This document shows, piece after piece, positions 1 through 10,563 of a stretch of DNA of 64,000 bases. How positions within the stretch are numbered: position 1 is the stretch's first letter; every line of letters begins with the position of its first letter. The translations under genes were made by a program, and so were the position numbers. Location: the NCBI GenBank assembly GCA_937870755.1, contig CALMZV010000145.1, forward strand, positions 118,053 through 182,052, given 5' to 3'. The DNA is from an uncultured Methylocystaceae bacterium. Lineage in GTDB: Bacteria > Pseudomonadota > Alphaproteobacteria > Rhizobiales > Beijerinckiaceae. The notes under the pieces are model-generated. The model was not told the DNA's origin and did no database searches. It saw only the letters and a program-made list of their open reading frames with translations.

Positions 1-732
1 CACCAGTTCGCCGAAAGCGCGCGCGCTGTCGAGCGATGTCTGCGCGTTGATCGAGGTCTGGGTGTAGTCGTTCTTGATCTGGCCGGCGGCGGAGGTGAAA
101 TTGTTGGCCGCCAGCGCCAGCCGCACGTCGTTCGGCGTCACGCCGCGCGCGGCCATGCGCACGGGGTCGAGCCACACGCGCATCGCGAACGTCTGGCCGC
201 CGAGAATCTGCGCATTCGCCACGCCATCGATCGTCTGCAGGCGCGGCTGCACCACGCGCGTCAGATAATCGGTGATCTGGGCCGCGTCCATCGTGTCGGA
301 ATTGAACGACATATAGAGCAGCGCGAAGCCCTGTCCGGTCTGCTTGACGACGACAGGATCGACCGCATCGCGCGGCAGCTGGCTTTTCACCTGCTGGATT
401 TTTGACAGAACGTCGGCGACCGCCCGATCCGGGTTGGCGTTCAGCCGCATGTTGAGCGTGATGGTGGACACGTTCTGCTGCGAGTTCGAGACGAGCGTGT
501 CGATGCCCTCCGCGGAGGCGACCGCCTGCTCGAGCGGCGTGGTGATGAAGCCCTTGATAAGGTCGGCGTTGGCGCCGGGGTAGGCCGTGGTGATGGTGAT
601 GGTCGTCTGCGAAAGTTCCGGATATTGCCGGATTTGCAGCTTGAATCCCGATTGCGCGCCGACCAGCAGAATGAGCAGGCTGACGACGGTGGCCAGAACC
701 GGGCGGCGAATGAAAATGTCGGTGAAGGTCAT
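1..732 (-). CDS. RND multidrug efflux permease, HAE1/AcrB family (N-terminal part only)
   Basis: Inner-membrane proton-driven pump of a tripartite drug efflux system. Only the first 244 residues lie in the window; the gene runs off the left edge. The N-terminus reads MTFTDIFIRRPVLATVV, the standard HAE1 start with the first membrane helix, and is followed by the porter-domain sequence YPGANADLIKGFITTPLEQA and by a VDPVVVKQ stretch typical of the family. The start ATG lies 13 bases after the stop of the adaptor gene on the same strand, so the two form an operon, and an outer-membrane TolC-like partner may lie further left. Substrate cannot be read from the sequence. Confidence 0.93.
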   Translation of the reverse strand, partial: MTFTDIFIRRPVLATVVSLLILLVGAQSGFKLQIRQYPELSQTTITITTAYPGANADLIKGFITTPLEQAVASAEGIDTLVSNSQQNVSTITLNMRLNANPDRAVADVLSKIQQVKSQLPRDAVDPVVVKQTGQGFALLYMSFNSDTMDAAQITDYLTRVVQPRLQTIDGVANAQILGGQTFAMRVWLDPVRMAARGVTPNDVRLALAANNFTSAAGQIKNDYTQTSINAQTSLDSARAFGELV

Positions 733-745
733 GGCGCGCGCCCCC

Positions 746-1873
746 TCACTGCCGCGGCAGGGGGGTGAGCGGCGGCAGACCGGCCTTGGGGTCCACGCGC
801 ACCTTCATGCCCGTCTGCAGTTTCAGCTGCCCTTCGGCGACCACCATCTCGCCGGGCTTCACGCCGTCCAGAATGGCGACGCGCTCGCTTTCGACGGCGC
901 CGGTTTTCACCGCGCGCCGCTCCACGGTCGCCAGCGCGGGATCGCCGCCCTCGATCGGTTTGACGACGAACACGCTGTCGCCATAGAGCGAATAGGTCAC
1001 CGCCGTGCGCGGCACGACCGTGGTTGCGCGCGGCGCGCCGCTGGCGATCGACACGTTGGCGAACATGCCGGGCCGCAGTTTCTTGTCGGGATTGGAGATT
1101 TCGCCGCGCACGAGAAACTGTCGCGTGTCGACCGAGACGCGCGCGTCGAGAAAGCGGATCTTGCCCTTGAACGATTCGCCCGGAAAGGCGTCCACCGTCG
1201 CCTCCAGCGACTGGCCGACCTTGAGATTGGCGATCTGCTGTTCGGGCGACTGGAAGTCGACGAAGATGGGGTCGAGCTGCTGAAGCGAGACGAGCGCGGC
1301 GCCCGCCGACACATACTGGCCGATGTCCACGCGGCGGATGCCGAGGCGCCCGGAAAACGGCGCGACGATCGCCTTCTGCGCGATGACGGCGCGCGTACGC
1401 TCGACGGCGGCGGCGGCGGAGTCGCGCGCGGCCGTCGCCGCGTCCAGATTGGCGCGGGATGCCGCGCCGCCCGAGGCGAGCTGCTGCTGGCGCTGGTAGG
1501 TGAGTTCGGCGTTGCGCAGATTGGCCAGATTGGCCTTCAGGTCGGCCTGTTCGACCGAATCGTCGATCTGCACCAGCGGCGCGCCCTTTTCCACATCCTG
1601 ATCGGATTCGAAGCGTATCGCGCGGATCACGCCGCCAACCTGCGGCGCCACATCCACGCCCTGCAGGGCGCGCAGCGAACCGATCTCGGTCACGCGCGGC
1701 GTCCACGACACGGTTTCGGCGGGCTTCGCGGCGACTGAGGGAACGGGCTGGCCTGCGCCCTGTATGAAGCCCTTGATCATGTCCGGCTTCACGCGGAACT
1801 GAAACCAGGCGAGGCCCGCGGCGGCGCCGGCCAGCAACAGAAAAACAACAACGAGGAGCACAGCGCGTTTCAT
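746..1873 (-). CDS. RND efflux periplasmic adaptor (membrane fusion protein, AcrA/MexA family)
   Basis: Periplasmic adaptor of 375 residues that bridges the RND pump to an outer-membrane channel. Residues about 4-24 form a hydrophobic anchor or signal sequence. A lipoyl-like half-motif (VAPQVGGVIRAIRFESDQDV), an alpha-helical hairpin (about 110-165) and the second lipoyl half (VAPFSGRLGIRRVDIGQYV) follow in the usual order, then the beta-barrel and the membrane-proximal domain. It is the first gene of the operon, directly upstream of the pump. No lipobox is evident, so it is probably anchored by the N-terminal helix. Confidence 0.93.
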   Translation of the reverse strand: MKRAVLLVVVFLLLAGAAAGLAWFQFRVKPDMIKGFIQGAGQPVPSVAAKPAETVSWTPRVTEIGSLRALQGVDVAPQVGGVIRAIRFESDQDVEKGAPLVQIDDSVEQADLKANLANLRNAELTYQRQQQLASGGAASRANLDAATAARDSAAAAVERTRAVIAQKAIVAPFSGRLGIRRVDIGQYVSAGAALVSLQQLDPIFVDFQSPEQQIANLKVGQSLEATVDAFPGESFKGKIRFLDARVSVDTRQFLVRGEISNPDKKLRPGMFANVSIASGAPRATTVVPRTAVTYSLYGDSVFVVKPIEGGDPALATVERRAVKTGAVESERVAILDGVKPGEMVVAEGQLKLQTGMKVRVDPKAGLPPLTPLPRQ

Positions 1874-2041
1874 TGCGACCGTATCGTCTGGAGGGGGAAA
1901 CTCTTGCGTCCGCGCGCTCCGCGCCGGCCGCCGAGAAATTCGTTCACGCCCAATCTAGCCACGAAACGCGCGTTTCGCCAGTCGCCGCGCATGCGGGGCG
2001 ACCGGCGTCCTCTCCGAAAAACGACGATTTTCCGCCGGAAG

Positions 2042-3103
2042 TCAGGCGCCCCGGGCGAGATCGAGCCCCATGCGCGCGAGAACGGGGACCATCTTGCCCA
2101 TTTCGAGGCCACGCTGCGGATTGGAGCCGTTGCCGTCCATGGCGCGCTTCATCACGCCCTGAATGATGGCGGCGAGACGGAAGAAATTGAACGCGAGGTA
2201 GAAGTCCCAATGCGGGATTTCGGAAAAGCCCATGCGCTTGCAGTAGGCGGCGACGTAGGCCTCCTCGCTCGGAATGCCGAGCGCGGGGCGGTCGAACCCG
2301 CCGAGTCCCTTGAAGATGGACTCGTTCGACAGGCGCCATTGCATGCATTGATAGGAGATGTCGGCGTAGGGATGGCCGAGCGTCGACAGTTCCCAGTCGA
2401 GCACCGCCAGCAGTTTCGGCTCGCGCGCATGGAAGATCATGTTGTCGAGACGATAGTCGCCGTGGACGATGGCGACGCGCCCGTCGTCGGGCGGCGTGTT
2501 GCGCGAAAGCCAGTCGATGAGCGCGTCCATGTCGGCGACTGTCCCGGTTTCGGACGCGCGATACTGGTCGGTCCAGCGCTTGAACTGCCGCGCGAAATAG
2601 GAGCCGGGGCGACCGAAATCCGACAGGCCGACGGCGGCGGGGTCGATGCGATGCAGGCTCGCGAGCGCCTTGTTCATCTCGTCGTAGATCGCGGTGCGGT
2701 CGGCGTTGGACAGTTCCGGCAGCGCGGGATCCCAGAAGATGCGGCCGGGCACGCGCTCCATCACATAGAACGCCGAGCCGACGACGCTGTCGTCCTCGCA
2801 CAGAATGTCCATGCGCGCGACCGGCACGCCCGAACCGGCCAGCGCCTTCTGCACGCGAAACTCGCGATCGACGGCATGGGCCGATTTCAGCAACAGGCCC
2901 GGCGGCTTGCGCCGCAGGACATAGGCGCCGCTCGCCGCCTCGATCAGGAAGGTGGGGTTCGACTGGCCGTCGCCGAATTTCTTCGATTTCAACGGGCCGC
3001 GAAATCCGGGCAGATGCGCTTCCAGCCAGCGCGCCAGCGCCGTTTCGTCGAGCGCCGTCACATCGAGTGGCGTGGCCTCGCGCGCCGTGGCGTCGGTGGA
3101 CAT
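2042..3103 (-). CDS. Aminoglycoside-phosphotransferase-fold protein (ACAD10-like phosphotransferase family)
   Basis: Protein of 353 residues with the kinase-like fold of the APH/choline kinase family. Visible motifs are the catalytic loop HGDYRLDN, the metal-binding DWE that follows it (LAVLDWELSTLGHP), and an N-terminal nucleotide-loop region with FGDGQSNPTFLI. This subfamily is often encoded with acyl-CoA dehydrogenases, SDRs and MaoC hydratases, and here an SDR and a MaoC gene lie upstream on the same strand. A role in acyl-CoA metabolism, such as phosphorylation of hydroxyacyl-CoA as shown for animal ACAD10/11, is an inference; antibiotic resistance is unlikely. Confidence 0.85.
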   Translation of the reverse strand: MSTDATAREATPLDVTALDETALARWLEAHLPGFRGPLKSKKFGDGQSNPTFLIEAASGAYVLRRKPPGLLLKSAHAVDREFRVQKALAGSGVPVARMDILCEDDSVVGSAFYVMERVPGRIFWDPALPELSNADRTAIYDEMNKALASLHRIDPAAVGLSDFGRPGSYFARQFKRWTDQYRASETGTVADMDALIDWLSRNTPPDDGRVAIVHGDYRLDNMIFHAREPKLLAVLDWELSTLGHPYADISYQCMQWRLSNESIFKGLGGFDRPALGIPSEEAYVAAYCKRMGFSEIPHWDFYLAFNFFRLAAIIQGVMKRAMDGNGSNPQRGLEMGKMVPVLARMGLDLARGA

Positions 3104-3138
3104 GGTTTCCTCCAGCGGAGTTCGCGCGCCGCGCGTCC

Positions 3139-3173
3139 GGCGCGGCGGATTGATCTCGCATATCCGCCGCGCC
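3139..3173. repeat. Perfect 12-bp inverted repeat between the SDR and phosphotransferase genes
   Basis: GGCGCGGCGGAT at 3139-3150 is matched by ATCCGCCGCGCC at 3162-3173 with an 11-base loop. The core GCGGCGGAT recurs twice more in the same 141-base gap (near 3179 and 3221). There is no T-run on either side, so it may be a small repeated palindrome or an RNA processing hairpin and not a simple intrinsic terminator. Confidence 0.5.
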
Positions 3174-3244
3174 CTGCGCGGCGGATGTTTATTGGCGGCA
3201 GACCGCCGGACGCGGCGGATGTCGCAGCGGTATGTCGCGCGCCC

Positions 3245-4165
3245 TCAGCGCGCCGTCAAGGACACGCCTTTGGCGGTCGCCGCCTTGGTGACGAATTTCG
3301 TCGTCTGCTGCGTGGCGTTGACGAACGGCTCCTGTCCGGCGGGGTCGCAGATCTCGTCGAAATGGGCGGCGACTTTCTCGACCGACGGATCGTCGATGTA
3401 GACGCCCTGGGTCTCGTAGATCATGGTGCGCGCGAACACGCCGGCGCCGGCGGCGAGGATGACGCGGTTGGGCGCGTTCTCGCTCACCAGATGCAGCACG
3501 CCGGGCGTGATCTGGTCGGCGCGCATCATCTCCAGCATCGCCGGCGGCATCAGCTCCTCGGTCATGCGGGTGGCGGCGGCGGGCGCGAGCGTGTTGACGC
3601 GAATGTCGTTCTTCTGACCTTCGAGCACCAGCACGTTCATCAGGCCGACCATCGCGGATTTGGCTGCGCCGTAATTGGTCTGGCCGAAATTGCCGTAGAG
3701 GCCGGAGGCCGACGAGGTGAGCACGATGCGCCCGTAGTTCTGCGCCTTCATGATCTCCCACACGGCCTTTGTGCAGACGACGGAGCCCATGAGATGCACG
3801 TCGATCACCGCGCGGAAATCGTCGAGCGTCATTTTCGAGAAGGTCTTGTCGCGCAGAATGCCGGCGTTGTTGACGAGAATGTCGACGCGGCCCCATTTCA
3901 CCATCGCGGCGTCCACCATCGCTTTCACGCCCGCCTCGTCGGCCACGGAGCAGGTGGCGGCCATCGCCTCGCCGCCGGCCGCGCGGATTTCCTCCGCCAC
4001 TTTCTCGGCCGCTTCGGACGAGCCGCCGGAGCCGTCGCGCGCGCCGCCGAAATCGTTGACGACCACCTTGCAATTGCGCGCGGCCAGCCCCAGCGCATGC
4101 GCCCGGCCGAGGCCGTTGCCGGCGCCGGTGACGATGGCGACGCGCCCATCAAATCGGATGCTCAT
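3245..4165 (-). CDS. Short-chain dehydrogenase, MFE-2-like 3-hydroxyacyl-CoA dehydrogenase
   Basis: NAD(P)-dependent oxidoreductase of 306 residues. The cofactor motif TGAGNGLG is at 13-20, NNAG at about 99-102, and the catalytic residues are Ser152, Tyr165 and Lys169 (YGAAK). The NDFGGARDGSGG stretch after the second strand, the SSASGLYGNFGQ active-site segment and the MTEELMPP region match the (3R)-hydroxyacyl-CoA dehydrogenase domain of peroxisomal multifunctional enzyme type 2. The next gene upstream encodes a MaoC hydratase, the second activity of MFE-2, so the two probably catalyse consecutive steps on the same CoA ester. The chain-length preference cannot be read. Confidence 0.88.
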   Translation of the reverse strand: MSIRFDGRVAIVTGAGNGLGRAHALGLAARNCKVVVNDFGGARDGSGGSSEAAEKVAEEIRAAGGEAMAATCSVADEAGVKAMVDAAMVKWGRVDILVNNAGILRDKTFSKMTLDDFRAVIDVHLMGSVVCTKAVWEIMKAQNYGRIVLTSSASGLYGNFGQTNYGAAKSAMVGLMNVLVLEGQKNDIRVNTLAPAAATRMTEELMPPAMLEMMRADQITPGVLHLVSENAPNRVILAAGAGVFARTMIYETQGVYIDDPSVEKVAAHFDEICDPAGQEPFVNATQQTTKFVTKAATAKGVSLTAR

Positions 4166-4184
4166 GTCATTTCCTCTCGAAAGA

Positions 4185-4670
4185 TCAGCCGAAGAACGCG
4201 ATCGTCAGCCATTCGGCCGCAAGCGCGGGCTTGTCCTTGTCCTCGATCTCGACCGAGACTGCATATCGCACGACCATCTCGCGGTCGGACTTGGCGTTCG
4301 CCTCCGCGATCGTGAAATGCGCACGCACGCGCGCGCCGGCCGGAACGGGCGAGATGAAGCGGATTTTGTCGAAGCCGTAGTTCATGCCCATCGTGCGGCC
4401 TTCAAGGTCCGGCAGCGCGTCGTAGGCCATGGCGGAGAGCATGGACAGGGTGAGGAAGCCGTGCGCGATCGCCCCGCCGAACGGCGTCTCCTTCTTCGCC
4501 CGTTCGGGATCCATGTGGATGAAATACTCGTCCTGGGTCAGCTTTCCGAAGGCGCCGATGAGCGCCTGGTCGATCGTGAACCATTTCGACACGCCGACTT
4601 CCTTGCCGACGAGGCCCGCCAGATCGGCGCGTTTGAGTTTTGTCGCCTTGGCGTTGAACAGGGCTGTCAT
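4185..4670 (-). CDS. MaoC family (R)-specific enoyl-CoA hydratase-like protein
   Basis: Single hot-dog domain protein of 161 residues. The hydratase motif is TQDEYFIHMDPERA, giving the expected Asp47 and His52 pair, followed by GGAIAHGFLTLS. The start at 4670 is chosen because GGAGG lies just before it; the reading frame stays open upstream through the riboswitch region, but that part does not look like protein. It is 19 bases upstream of the SDR and co-oriented with it, which supports a hydration/oxidation pair acting on acyl-CoA. The gene starts about 115 bases from the divergent TPP riboswitch. Confidence 0.9.
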   Translation of the reverse strand: MTALFNAKATKLKRADLAGLVGKEVGVSKWFTIDQALIGAFGKLTQDEYFIHMDPERAKKETPFGGAIAHGFLTLSMLSAMAYDALPDLEGRTMGMNYGFDKIRFISPVPAGARVRAHFTIAEANAKSDREMVVRYAVSVEIEDKDKPALAAEWLTIAFFG

Positions 4671-4784
4671 GTTTCCTCCGATTGTTGTCTTACTGTCGGA
4701 CATTATCGACCGGCAGTTTTTGCGTCCAGAGAGCGCGCGCACAGCAGCGCGCTTGCCCGCGGCCTCGCGCGCGCCTATGTTTCC

Positions 4785-6832
<2,048 letters not shown>

Positions 6833-6860
6833 GCCGCGGTCGTATCGCGATCTTGAAGGC

Positions 6861-6883
6861 GGCGCGGGCGACCGCGCCTTTTT
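6861..6883 (+). terminator. Intrinsic terminator after thiC
   Basis: Seven-base-pair GC stem GGCGCGG/CCGCGCC (6861-6867 and 6872-6878) with a GCGA tetraloop, followed directly by TTTTT. It lies 28 bases past the thiC stop. Confidence 0.85.
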
Positions 6884-7042
6884 CTTCGAGGGCTCTTCCG
6901 TTCTGGAGCGCTTGCCTGCGGGCGCCGCGCAAACTAGTCTCAGCTTCGCAATCAGGGCGCTGAGCGCGGTCGGCCATCCGGCAGGCAACCGCGGCGCATC
7001 GGCCCCGGTTCGTGCGTCGGGACGGGGCGGAAACGGAGCCCC

Positions 7043-8407
7043 ATGAAGACGATCATCGAACCCTTCCGCATCAAGACCGTCGAGCCGATCCGCATGACCA
7101 CGCGCGACGAGCGCAAGCGTCTGCTGCACGAGGCGCATTACAACCTGTTCGCGCTGCATTCGGACGACGTGCTGATCGATCTCCTGACCGATTCCGGCAC
7201 GTCCGCCATGTCGGCGGAACAATGGGCGGCCATCATGCGCGGCGACGAAAGCTATGCCGGTTCGCCGTCGTTCGCGCGGTTCGAGGCGGCGGTGAAGAAC
7301 CTCATGCCGTTCGCGCATGTCATTCCGACCCATCAGGGCCGCGCGGCGGAAGCGATCCTGTTTCACCTGATCGGCGGGCCGGGGCGAAAAATTCCCTCTA
7401 ACACCCATTTCGACACCACGCGCGGCAATATCGAGGCGACGGGGGCCGAGGCGGTCGATCTCGTGATCGCGGAGGGGCGCGATCCGTCGGCCGAGCATCC
7501 GTTCAAGGGAAACATGGATCTCGCCGCGCTCGAAACGTTCCTGCGCGAGAACGCAGACGCCGTTCCCTGCGTGATGCTGACCATCACCAACAACGCCGGC
7601 GGCGGGCAGCCGGCGAGCCTTGAAAACATACGCGGCGTCGCAGCCCTCGCGCGCGCGTTCGGCAAGCCCTTCATCATCGACGGCTGTCGTTTCGCCGAGA
7701 ACGCGTGGTTCGTCAAACAGCGCGAACCGGGCCAGCGCGCGCGGAAAATCGTCGACATCGTGCGCGACATGTTCGCAGAGGCCGACGGCATGACGATGAG
7801 CGCGAAAAAGGACGCCTTCGCCAATATCGGCGGCTGGCTCGCGCTCAACGACGACGCGCTGGCGCGCGAGGCGCGCACGCGGCTCATCCAGACCGAGGGC
7901 TTTCCAACCTACGGCGGCCTGGCGGGGCGCGATCTCGACGCCATCGCGCAGGGCCTGAAGGAGATCGTGGACGAGGACTATCTCGCCTATCGCGTGCGCA
8001 CCAACGAATATATCGCCGAGCGGCTCGACGCGCTCGGCGCGCCGCGCGTGCGCCCCGTCGGCGGCCATGCGGTGTTCGTCGACGCGCGGGCCTTCCTGCC
8101 GCACATTCCGCCGCTCGCCTATCCGGGCCAGGCTCTCGCCTGCGCGCTCTACGAATACGGCGGCGTGCGGTCCTGCGAGATCGGCACGCTGATGTTCGGC
8201 CGCCAGCCGGACGGAAGCGAAAAGCCCGCCGCGATGGACCTCGTGCGGCTCGCCATGCCGCGTCGCGTCTATACGCAGTCGCACGCCGACTACGTGGTTG
8301 AGACATTCGCGGAGATCGCTTCGGTCAAGAACCGGCTGCGCGGCCTGCGCATCGTCGAGGCGCCGCCGGCGCTGCGCCATTTCACGGCGAAACTCGCGCC
8401 GTTGTGA
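7043..8407 (+). CDS. tnaA: Tryptophanase-type PLP-dependent beta-eliminating lyase
   Basis: Protein of 454 residues in the tryptophanase/tyrosine phenol-lyase family. It begins with EPFRIKTVEPI, contains LLTDSGTSAM and the PTHQGR loop (95-100), and has the PLP lysine in MSAKKD (Lys255/256), PTYGGLAGRD and GGHAVFVDAR. The position that is the phenol-binding Arg in tyrosine phenol-lyase (ERG) reads CEIG here, with the Ile of tryptophanases, which favours tryptophan cleavage to indole, pyruvate and ammonia. Some segments (ANIGG, YGGLAGRD) are closer to the phenol-lyase side, so substrate is not certain. No TnaC-like leader or tryptophan permease is visible nearby. Confidence 0.85.
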   Translation: MKTIIEPFRIKTVEPIRMTTRDERKRLLHEAHYNLFALHSDDVLIDLLTDSGTSAMSAEQWAAIMRGDESYAGSPSFARFEAAVKNLMPFAHVIPTHQGRAAEAILFHLIGGPGRKIPSNTHFDTTRGNIEATGAEAVDLVIAEGRDPSAEHPFKGNMDLAALETFLRENADAVPCVMLTITNNAGGGQPASLENIRGVAALARAFGKPFIIDGCRFAENAWFVKQREPGQRARKIVDIVRDMFAEADGMTMSAKKDAFANIGGWLALNDDALAREARTRLIQTEGFPTYGGLAGRDLDAIAQGLKEIVDEDYLAYRVRTNEYIAERLDALGAPRVRPVGGHAVFVDARAFLPHIPPLAYPGQALACALYEYGGVRSCEIGTLMFGRQPDGSEKPAAMDLVRLAMPRRVYTQSHADYVVETFAEIASVKNRLRGLRIVEAPPALRHFTAKLAPL

Positions 8408-8450
8408 GGGCGCGCACGCATGAGGTAGAAGACGGGCGCAGGAGAGAGCC

Positions 8451-8990
8451 ATGTCCGTCTACCGCCCCGCCCGCATCGGCGTTCTGACCGCATCCGACCG
8501 CGCCAGCGCCGGCCTCTACGAGGACGTGAGCGGGCCGGCGATCGAGGCCTATTTCAAGCGCGTGCTGACGACGCCGTTCCACATCGAACGGCGGATCGTG
8601 CCCGACGGGTTCGAGAGCGTGCGCGACGCGCTGATCGACATGGCCGACAATCTGAAATGCGACCTCGTCCTCACCACCGGCGGCACCGGCCCGGCACCCA
8701 GAGACCTGACGCCGGAGGCGACGCTCGCCGCCGCCCCGCGCGAATTGCCCGGTTTCGGCGAACGGATGCGCCAGGCCTCGCTCGCGCAGACGCCGACCGC
8801 CATTCTGTCGCGCCAGACGGCGGCCCATCGCGGCGCCTGTCTCATCATCAACCTGCCGGGATCGCCCCGTTCGATCGACCTGTGCCTCGATGCGGTGATG
8901 GGCGCCGTGCCCTATTGCCTCGACCTGATCGGCGCCGCGTTCATCGAGCCAGACCCTGCGCATGTGCAGGCGTTCCGGCCAAGGAAGTAG
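8451..8990 (+). CDS. mog: Molybdopterin adenylyltransferase (MogA/MoaB family)
   Basis: Cytoplasmic protein of 179 residues that adenylylates molybdopterin before molybdate insertion. The family motif TTGGTGPAPRD is present around residues 75-85, followed by TPEATL and by the INLPGSP segment that shapes the pterin site. ATG is preceded by AGGAGAGAG. It starts 43 bases after the lyase gene and may be co-transcribed with it. It ends one base before the stop of the convergent EmrB gene. The length and motifs fit MogA better than the larger MoeA type. Confidence 0.92.
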   Translation: MSVYRPARIGVLTASDRASAGLYEDVSGPAIEAYFKRVLTTPFHIERRIVPDGFESVRDALIDMADNLKCDLVLTTGGTGPAPRDLTPEATLAAAPRELPGFGERMRQASLAQTPTAILSRQTAAHRGACLIINLPGSPRSIDLCLDAVMGAVPYCLDLIGAAFIEPDPAHVQAFRPRK

Positions 8991-8991
8991 C

Positions 8992-10563
8992 CTATTCCAG
9001 CGCGGCGGCGGCCGCGTGCGGGTCCGCGCCCTGCCTCGCCGGCGGACGCAGGAACAACACGAGCGGCGCGGCGACGACCGCCACCAGCGCCATCAGCCGG
9101 AAATCGTTCATGTAGGAAATGATCGCCGACTGGCGGGTGATTTCCGCGTTGAGCGCGGCGCGGCCGGCGAGCGCCCCCAGATCCCATATCCTGCCCACGA
9201 CCGGATCGTCGAGACCGCGATTGAAGACGTTGGCGTGGCGCGCGAGATCGGAATGGGCGGTCTGGGCGCCGCGCTCCAGCAGAAAGATGACGATGGAAAT
9301 GCCGATGCTCGATCCCAGATTGCGCATGAGACTGAACAGCGAGGTCGCCTGCGTGCGCAGGTCCGGGGGCAGGGTGGCGAAACTGACCGTCGACAGCGGC
9401 GTGAACAGAAGGCCGAGACCGAAGCCCTGCAACACGCCGTTGACCAGCAGCGTCGGCATCGAGACGTCCGGCGTCCAGTGCGCCATCTCCTCCTGCGTCA
9501 CCGCCATCAGCGCGAAACCGGCCAGCAGAATGAGGCGCGGATCGATCCGGCCGATGATGCGCCCGACGATCGTCATCGACACCATCGTGCCGACGCCGCG
9601 CGGGCCGAGCACGAGGCCGGCGGTCAGCACCGGATAGCCCATCAATGTTTGCAGATAGGGCGTGATGAGCGCGACGCCCGCCAGCAGGATCATGCCGACG
9701 AGAAAGATCAGCGTCAGGCCGAAGGTGAAATTGCGGTCGGCGAACAGGCGCAGGTCGATGAACGGCCTGTCGCTGGTCAGCGAATGGACGACGAACAGGT
9801 AAAAGCACAGCGCGGCGATCACGCCTTCGACGATGATCTCGCGCGAATGAAACCAGTCGAGCAACTGGCCGCGGTCGAGCATCAGTTGCAGCGCGCCGAC
9901 GGCGAGCCCGAGGGTGGCGAAGCCCAACCAGTCGAAACGCAGGCCCTGCTGCGCCTTGCTTTCGGACAGAAACAGCGTGAGGCCGAACACGCACAAAATG
10001 CCCAGCGGCAGGTTGATGTAGAACACCCAGCGCCAGTTGTAATATTCGGTCAGCCAGCCGCCCAGCATGGGGCCGAGAATGGGGCCGACCATCACGCCGA
10101 CGCCCCAGATCGCCATCGCCGATCCGTGTTTCTCCTTCGGGTAGGAATCGAGCAGGATCGCCTGCGACATGGGCACGAGCGGCGCGCCGAACACGCCCTG
10201 CAACAGGCGGAACAGCACCATCTGTTCGAGCGTCTGCGCCGCGCCGCACAGAACCGAGGCGGCGGTGAAGCCCGCGACCGAGCCGATGAGAAGTTTCTTG
10301 CGGCCGAAGCGCGGCGCCAGAAAACCGGTGACGGGCATGAAGATCGCCGCCGCCACGATGTAGGACGTGAGCACCCAGGTGATCTGGTCGGCGGTCGCCG
10401 AGAGCGAGCCCTGCATGTATGGCAGGGCGACGTTGGCGATGGTGGTGTCAAGCGCCTGCATGATGGTCGACAGCATCACGCACAGCGTCAGCAACGCGCG
10501 GTGGGGAACGACCGGCGCGCCGTCCTGCGCGCTCGCGCCGCCGGCGTGCGCGCGCACGCTCAC
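8992..10563 (-). CDS. emrB: DHA2-family MFS drug exporter, EmrB/QacA type
   Basis: Fourteen-helix proton-driven exporter of 523 residues. The start of the transmembrane region has the DHA2 motif MQALDTTIANVALPYMQGSL, and there are GFLAPRFGRKKL (motif A) and LLQGVFGAPLVPMSQA (motif C-like) segments. I chose the GTG at 10563 because it overlaps the emrA stop as GTGA, giving translational coupling; an ATG start further in would lose the pre-helix region RALLTLCV. It works with EmrA to pass hydrophobic drugs or lipophilic acids across the envelope. Part of a marR-emrA-emrB operon. Confidence 0.93.
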   Translation of the reverse strand: MSVRAHAGGASAQDGAPVVPHRALLTLCVMLSTIMQALDTTIANVALPYMQGSLSATADQITWVLTSYIVAAAIFMPVTGFLAPRFGRKKLLIGSVAGFTAASVLCGAAQTLEQMVLFRLLQGVFGAPLVPMSQAILLDSYPKEKHGSAMAIWGVGVMVGPILGPMLGGWLTEYYNWRWVFYINLPLGILCVFGLTLFLSESKAQQGLRFDWLGFATLGLAVGALQLMLDRGQLLDWFHSREIIVEGVIAALCFYLFVVHSLTSDRPFIDLRLFADRNFTFGLTLIFLVGMILLAGVALITPYLQTLMGYPVLTAGLVLGPRGVGTMVSMTIVGRIIGRIDPRLILLAGFALMAVTQEEMAHWTPDVSMPTLLVNGVLQGFGLGLLFTPLSTVSFATLPPDLRTQATSLFSLMRNLGSSIGISIVIFLLERGAQTAHSDLARHANVFNRGLDDPVVGRIWDLGALAGRAALNAEITRQSAIISYMNDFRLMALVAVVAAPLVLFLRPPARQGADPHAAAAALE

